DNA of 35,039 nucleotides, taken from NCBI GenBank assembly GCA_963591145.1, contig CAVARE010000026.1, forward strand, positions 1 to 35,039, in the 5' to 3' direction. Position numbers and translations under genes: made by a program. Under the pieces are notes generated by a model. That model ran no database searches. It saw nothing but the letters and a program-made list of their open reading frames with translations, and had not been told where the DNA came from. Each line of letters opens with the position of its first letter. The stretch's first letter is position 1. Below are positions 30,816 to 35,039 of the stretch, in pieces. Source of the DNA: RGIG5612 sp963591145. Lineage in GTDB: Bacteria; Bacillota; Clostridia; Lachnospirales; Lachnospiraceae.

Positions 30816-30828
30816 TTAGGAGGCAATA

Positions 30829-31146
30829 ATGGCAAATCAGGTAATGAGAATCACTCTGAAGGCATATGATCACAAGCTTATTGATCAGAGCGCACAGAAG
30901 ATCGTTGAGGCTGTTAAGAAGACAGGCGCACAGGTATCAGGACCAGTTCCACTTCCAACTAAGAAGGAAGTTGTAACAATTCTGAGAGCTGTACATAAGT
31001 ACAAGGATTCCCGTGAGCAGTTCGAACAGAGAACTCACAAGAGACTTATCGACGTAATCGCTCCAACACAGAAGACTAAGGAAGCACTCCAGAAGCTGGA
31101 TGTTCCTGCAGGCGTTTATGTTGATGTTAAGATGAAAGAACAGTAA
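30829..31146 (+). CDS. rpsJ: 30S ribosomal protein S10
   Basis: First gene of the S10 operon. 105 residues, usual length. The start MANQVMRITLKAYDHKLIDQSA and the loop GPVPLPTKKEVVTILRAVHKYKDSREQFEQRTHKRLIDV are characteristic. S10 binds 16S rRNA in the head and also acts in NusB-linked antitermination. AGGAGG precedes the ATG. Confidence 0.98.
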   Translation: MANQVMRITLKAYDHKLIDQSAQKIVEAVKKTGAQVSGPVPLPTKKEVVTILRAVHKYKDSREQFEQRTHKRLIDVIAPTQKTKEALQKLDVPAGVYVDVKMKEQ

Positions 31147-31213
31147 ACGAATGTTCTAGAATGAACGTAACTTTTAAGTTATGTTCCGCTGTACGAAACA
31201 GGAGGTTATTTTA

Positions 31214-31846
31214 ATGAAAAAAGCTATTTTAGCACAGAAAATCGGCATGACACAGATCTTCAGTGAAGATGGCGTGTTAACACCGGTTACAGTTCTTCTC
31301 GCAGGACCATGTGTAGTTACACAGGTTAAGACAGAAGAAAAGGACGGCTACAATGCTGTTCAGGTAGGTTTCATGGACAAGAGAGAGACATTAGTTAACT
31401 CTCCAGACAGAGGTAAGTTCGACAAGGCAGAGATCCCTTATAAGAGATTTGTAAGAGAATTCAGACTTGAGAATGCAGCTGATTATCAGGTTAAGGACGA
31501 GATCAAGGCTGACGTATTCGCATCAGGCGATAAGATCGACGTTAGCGGAATCTCAAAGGGTAAAGGATTCCAGGGTGCTATCAGAAGATTCGGACAGCAC
31601 AGAGGACCTATGGCTCACGGTTCAAAATACCACAGACATGCTGGTTCTAACGGTTCAGCATCTGATCCAAGCCGTGTATTCAAGGGAAAACACATGCCAG
31701 GACAGATGGGCGCTAAGAGAGTGACCGTTCAAAACCTCGAAGTAGTTAGAGTTGACGCTGAAGATAATCTTATCCTGGTTAAGGGCGCTGTTCCTGGACC
31801 AAAGAAGTCTTTAGTAGTAGTACGTGAAGCAGTTAAGGCTAACTAG
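31214..31846 (+). CDS. rplC: 50S ribosomal protein L3
   Basis: Binds 23S rRNA near the peptidyl-transferase centre early in assembly. 210 residues. MKKAILAQKIGMTQIF, the GKGFQGAIRRFGQHRGPMAHGS extension and KHMPGQMGAKRVTVQNLEVV are family hallmarks. The ATG at 31214 follows AGGAGG; codons upstream from 31181 belong to the spacer, which carries a small AACGTAAC/AGTTATGTT hairpin. Confidence 0.98.
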   Translation: MKKAILAQKIGMTQIFSEDGVLTPVTVLLAGPCVVTQVKTEEKDGYNAVQVGFMDKRETLVNSPDRGKFDKAEIPYKRFVREFRLENAADYQVKDEIKADVFASGDKIDVSGISKGKGFQGAIRRFGQHRGPMAHGSKYHRHAGSNGSASDPSRVFKGKHMPGQMGAKRVTVQNLEVVRVDAEDNLILVKGAVPGPKKSLVVVREAVKAN

Positions 31847-31872
31847 TAGATCGAGGAAAGGAGGAAATTCAG

Positions 31873-32493
31873 ATGTCAAAAGTATCTGTTTACAATATGA
31901 AGGGCGCTGTTGTAGGCGATGTTGAATTAAATGACGCTGTCTTCGGTGTAGAAGTAAACGAACATTTAGTTCATGCAGCAGTAGTTGCACAGCTCGCTAA
32001 TAAGCGTCAGGGCACACAGAGTGCTAAAACTCGTTCAGAAGTTTCTGGTGGTGGAAGAAAGCCTTGGAGACAGAAGGGCACAGGACATGCCCGTCAGGGA
32101 TCTATCCGTGCTGCACAGTGGACAGGCGGTGGAATCGTATTTGCACCTAAGCCACGTGACTACGAGATCAGACTGAACAAGAAAGAGAAGAGAGCTGCTC
32201 TTAAGGGCGCTTTAACATCAAGAGTTCAGGAAGAGAAGTTCTTCGTTATTGATGCAATCAAGTGCGAAGAGATCAAGACAAAGACTGTAGTAGAGTTACT
32301 TAAAGCTTTAAAACTGAGCAAGGCACTGATTGTTTTAAATGAGAATGATCAGAACGTCATCTGCTCAGCAAGAAATATTGAAGGCGTTAAGACTGCATTA
32401 ACAAATACAATCAACACATATGACATTCTTAAATATGATGCGATCGTAGTTGATAAGGCAGCTCTTACAACAATCGAGGAGGTGTACGCATAA
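31873..32493 (+). CDS. rplD: 50S ribosomal protein L4
   Basis: 206 residues. The RNA-binding loop GGGRKPWRQKGTGHARQGSIRAAQWTGGG is complete. L4 lines the exit tunnel and in some bacteria represses its own operon through the S10 leader. AAAGGAGG precedes the ATG. The stop overlaps the rplW start by one base. Confidence 0.98.
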   Translation: MSKVSVYNMKGAVVGDVELNDAVFGVEVNEHLVHAAVVAQLANKRQGTQSAKTRSEVSGGGRKPWRQKGTGHARQGSIRAAQWTGGGIVFAPKPRDYEIRLNKKEKRAALKGALTSRVQEEKFFVIDAIKCEEIKTKTVVELLKALKLSKALIVLNENDQNVICSARNIEGVKTALTNTINTYDILKYDAIVVDKAALTTIEEVYA

Positions 32494-32792
32494 TGGCAGA
32501 TATCAAATATTATGATGTGATCCTTAAACCGGTTATTTCCGAGAAGAGCATGAACATGATGGCTGAGAAGAAGTACACTTTCTTAGTACATACCGATGCT
32601 ACAAAATCACAGATTAAAGAAGCTGTTGAGAAAATGTTCGAAGGAACAAAGGTAGAAAGCGTTAACACAATGAACCGTCATCCAAAGACACGTACACGTG
32701 GACGCATCACTGGCAAGACTGCAGAATCTAAGAAAGCAGTTGTACAGCTTACAGCAGACAGCAAGGACATTGAGATCTTCGCAGGACTGTAA
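32493..32792 (+). CDS. rplW: 50S ribosomal protein L23
   Basis: 99 residues at the tunnel exit, where it docks trigger factor and SRP. YYDVILKPVISEKSMNMMAEKKYTF and VNTMNRHPKTRTRGRITGKT are typical. The ATG overlaps the rplD stop (TAATG), so translation is coupled. Confidence 0.97.
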   Translation: MADIKYYDVILKPVISEKSMNMMAEKKYTFLVHTDATKSQIKEAVEKMFEGTKVESVNTMNRHPKTRTRGRITGKTAESKKAVVQLTADSKDIEIFAGL

Positions 32793-32875
32793 GAAGCCGG
32801 ACATCAGGCCGCATGAAGCGGCAAGCTATGTGCAGACAAGCACGACAACAAACATTACGAAAGGAGTAACTGAAA

Positions 32876-33718
32876 ATGGGAATTAAAACATTTAACCCAT
32901 ATACACCTTCCAGAAGACAGATGACTGCTCTTGATAAAAGCGATATTACCAAGAACACTCCTGAGAAGAGCCTCTTAACAGTTAATAAGAAGAAGTCAGG
33001 CCGTAACAATCAGGGCAAGATCACTGTAAGACATCAGGGCGGTGGAACAAGAAGACAGTACAGAATCATTGATTTTAAGAGAAATAAGGATGGTATTCCT
33101 GCTAAGGTAGCCGGAATCGAATACGATCCAAACAGAACAGCTAATATCGCTTTACTGCATTACGCAGATGGCGAGAAGGCATATATCCTTGCACCAGTAG
33201 GACTTACAGACGGAATGACAGTTATGTCAGGTCCACAGGCTGAAGTTAAGGTTGGCAATTGCCTTCCACTTGAGTTCATCCCAATCGGTACAGAAGTCCA
33301 CAACGTTGAGCTGTATCCTGGCAAGGGTGGTCAGTTGGTTCGTTCAGCAGGAAATGCTGCACAGCTTATGGCTAAGGAAGGCAAGTATGCAACACTTCGT
33401 CTTCCATCAGGCGAGATGAGAATGGTTCCTATCGCTTGCAGAGCTACAATCGGTCAGGTAGGAAATATTGAGCACGGTCTGGTTAACATCGGTAAAGCAG
33501 GACGTACAAGACATATGGGCATCAGACCAACAGTTCGTGGTTCTGTTATGAACCCTAACGACCATCCACACGGTGGTGGTGAAGGACGTGCACCAATCGG
33601 ACGTCCGGGTCCATCTACACCATGGGGCAAGCCTGCTATGGGTCTTAAGACAAGAAATAAGCATAAACAGTCTAACAAGTTAATCATCCGTCGTCGCGAT
33701 GGACGTAATATGAAATAA
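32876..33718 (+). CDS. rplB: 50S ribosomal protein L2
   Basis: 280 residues, essential for peptidyl-transfer and subunit joining. GIKTFNPYTPSRRQMT at the N-terminus and the C-terminal MNPNDHPHGGGEGRAPIGRPGPSTPWGKP with the conserved His are intact. The 83-bp spacer from rplW contains a GCCGC/GCGGC hairpin. AAAGGAG precedes the ATG. Confidence 0.98.
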   Translation: MGIKTFNPYTPSRRQMTALDKSDITKNTPEKSLLTVNKKKSGRNNQGKITVRHQGGGTRRQYRIIDFKRNKDGIPAKVAGIEYDPNRTANIALLHYADGEKAYILAPVGLTDGMTVMSGPQAEVKVGNCLPLEFIPIGTEVHNVELYPGKGGQLVRSAGNAAQLMAKEGKYATLRLPSGEMRMVPIACRATIGQVGNIEHGLVNIGKAGRTRHMGIRPTVRGSVMNPNDHPHGGGEGRAPIGRPGPSTPWGKPAMGLKTRNKHKQSNKLIIRRRDGRNMK

Positions 33719-33732
33719 GGGAGGAGAGCAAA

Positions 33733-34008
33733 ATGGCAAGATCATTAAAAAAAGGACCATTTGTAGATGCTAGTCTTATGAAGAAGATTGATGCACTCAA
33801 CAAGGCCGATGATAAGCAGGTCGTTAAGACTTGGTCACGTAGATCCACAATCTTCCCAAGCTTCATTGGACATACAATTGCAGTACATGACGGAAGAAGA
33901 CATGTTCCAGTATATGTTACAGAAGACATGGTTGGACATAAACTCGGTGAGTTTGTAGTAACCAGAACATATAGAGGACATGGCAAGGATGAGAAGAAAT
34001 CCAGATAA
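33733..34008 (+). CDS. rpsS: 30S ribosomal protein S19
   Basis: 91 residues in the head of the small subunit, near the A-site finger. MARSLKKGPFVDASLMKKI, TWSRRSTIFPSFIGHTIAVHDGR and the basic tail are typical. GGGAGGAG lies upstream, 14 bp after rplB. Confidence 0.98.
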   Translation: MARSLKKGPFVDASLMKKIDALNKADDKQVVKTWSRRSTIFPSFIGHTIAVHDGRRHVPVYVTEDMVGHKLGEFVVTRTYRGHGKDEKKSR

Positions 34009-34032
34009 CAGGTAATCGAAAGGAGGTAAACC

Positions 34033-34419
34033 ATGGCAAAAGGTCATAGATCACAAGTTAAGAGAGAAAGAAATGCTAATAAGGATACCCGTCCATCAGC
34101 TAAGCTTTCATTTGCCAGAATTTCCGTTCAGAAAGCTTGTTTTATCCTGGACGCAATTAGAGGCAAAAAAGTTGGTGACGCATTAGGTATTCTCACATAC
34201 AATCCGAGATACGGCGCATCAATCATTAAGAAGTTATTAGAATCAGCCATTGCAAATGCTCAGAACAACAATGGCATGAACCCAGAAAATCTTGTTATTG
34301 CAGAATGCTATGCAAACAAGGGACCAACAATGAAACGAGTTAAACCAAGAGCACAGGGAAGAGCTTACAGAATCGAGAAGAGATTAAGCCACATCACAAT
34401 CGTGCTCGAAGAAAGATAG
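34033..34419 (+). CDS. rplV: 50S ribosomal protein L22
   Basis: 128 residues, lining the exit tunnel. The C-terminal loop region (CYANKGPTMKRVKPRAQGRAYRIEKRLSHITIVL) is complete; this is the region where macrolide-resistance changes occur in other bacteria, and no insertion is seen here. AAAGGAGG precedes the ATG. Confidence 0.98.
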   Translation: MAKGHRSQVKRERNANKDTRPSAKLSFARISVQKACFILDAIRGKKVGDALGILTYNPRYGASIIKKLLESAIANAQNNNGMNPENLVIAECYANKGPTMKRVKPRAQGRAYRIEKRLSHITIVLEER

Positions 34420-34428
34420 GAGGAAGAT

Positions 34429-35039
34429 ATGGGACAGAAAGTTAATCCTCATGGTTTGAGAGTTGGTGTTATAAAGAACTGGGATTCAATGTGGTATGCA
34501 GAAGGCGATTTTGCAGATAACTTAGTTGAAGATCATAAGATCAGAACGTTCTTAAAGAAAAAGCTTTACAATGCCGGCATCTCAAAGATTGAGATTGAAA
34601 GAGCTTCAAATAAATCAATCAAAGTTAAAGTAAACGCTGCTAAGCCAGGTGTTATCATCGGTAAGGGCGGAGCTGAGATTGAGAAGGTAAGAGCAGAAGT
34701 TAAGAAGCTGATCGGTAAGGATGTTGCAGTTGACATCATTGAAGTTAAGAGATCAGACAGAGAAGCTCAGCTGGTTGCAGAAAATATCGCACAGCAGCTG
34801 GAGAACCGTGTATCATTCAGACGTGCAATGAAGAGCGCCATGAGTCGTGCAATGAAGGCTGGAGCACTTGGTATCAAGGCTTCATGCTCAGGCCGTTTAG
34901 GCGGTGCTGATATGGCTCGTACAGAGTTCTATTCAGAGGGAACTATTCCACTTCAGACGCTTCGCGCTGACATCGACTATGGTTTCGCAGAAGCAGACAC
35001 AACCTATGGTAAAGTAGGCGTTAAAGTCTGGATTTACAA
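34429..35039 (+). CDS. rpsC: 30S ribosomal protein S3 (cut by the window edge)
   Basis: Starts with MGQKVNPHGLRVGVIKNWDS after AGGAGG, nine bases past rplV. The KH-domain motif VIIGKGGAEIEKVRAEV is present, followed by the C-terminal domain with FRRAMKSAMSRAMKAGALGIK and SGRLGGADMARTEFYSEG. About 203 codons are visible; the reading frame is open to the end of the window. The rest of the S10 operon is expected beyond. Confidence 0.97.
   Translation, partial: MGQKVNPHGLRVGVIKNWDSMWYAEGDFADNLVEDHKIRTFLKKKLYNAGISKIEIERASNKSIKVKVNAAKPGVIIGKGGAEIEKVRAEVKKLIGKDVAVDIIEVKRSDREAQLVAENIAQQLENRVSFRRAMKSAMSRAMKAGALGIKASCSGRLGGADMARTEFYSEGTIPLQTLRADIDYGFAEADTTYGKVGVKVWIY

Overview
The window comes from the chromosome of a low-to-mid G+C Gram-positive anaerobe, most likely a Lachnospiraceae member (Clostridia). 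The grounds are strong AGGAGG-type ribosome binding sites, a Firmicute S10 ribosomal operon, the short-HisG plus HisZ histidine pathway headed by a YerC/TrpR-like gene, secreted acidic proteins with simple Ala/Glu/Thr linkers, and an M18 aminopeptidase. The genus call is inference; no 16S gene is present.

Layout. (1) About 1-6.9 kb, minus strand: a four-gene operon (MBOAT acyltransferase, DHHW/AlgX-like membrane protein, FkbH-type HAD protein, acyl carrier protein) with a clear promoter upstream and a terminator after the ACP gene, followed by a separate CPA2-type cation/proton antiporter. It looks like a Dlt-like machine that loads a short acyl group on a carrier and moves it across the membrane onto a surface polymer, with FkbH in place of DltA. 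(2) 7.0-9.3 kb, minus strand: a secreted acidic protein, probably a beta-helix, whose last 111 codons are in the +1 frame. (3) 9.3-11.6 kb, minus strand: argH and an Rpn/PD-(D/E)XK nuclease-family gene. (4) 11.8-19.7 kb, plus strand: yerC-hisZ-hisG-hisD-hisC-hisB-hisH-hisA-hisF-hisI, behind a promoter buried in a 57-bp palindrome. A MATE transporter, tRNA-Ser(GGA) and hisJ follow. All histidine steps are covered except hisE. (5) 22.5-28.5 kb, plus strand: an oppBCDF-oppA peptide importer whose binding protein appears circularly permuted. (6) 28.5-30.4 kb: a tandem repeat of palindromic units, then an M18 aminopeptidase with a hairpin-rich leader. (7) 30.4 kb to the end: the S10 operon (rpsJ-rplC-rplD-rplW-rplB-rpsS-rplV-rpsC, the last cut by the window edge), preceded by a structured leader of about 340 nt.

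Non-coding DNA is unusually rich. A dispersed palindromic element occurs three times (3.7, 17.5 and 21.3 kb) with conserved blocks and stems whose bases change in a compensating way. A second palindromic unit is repeated in tandem at 28.5-28.8 kb. The most notable observations are the permuted binding protein, the covarying repeat family, the Dlt-like operon, the his promoter palindrome and the S10 leader.
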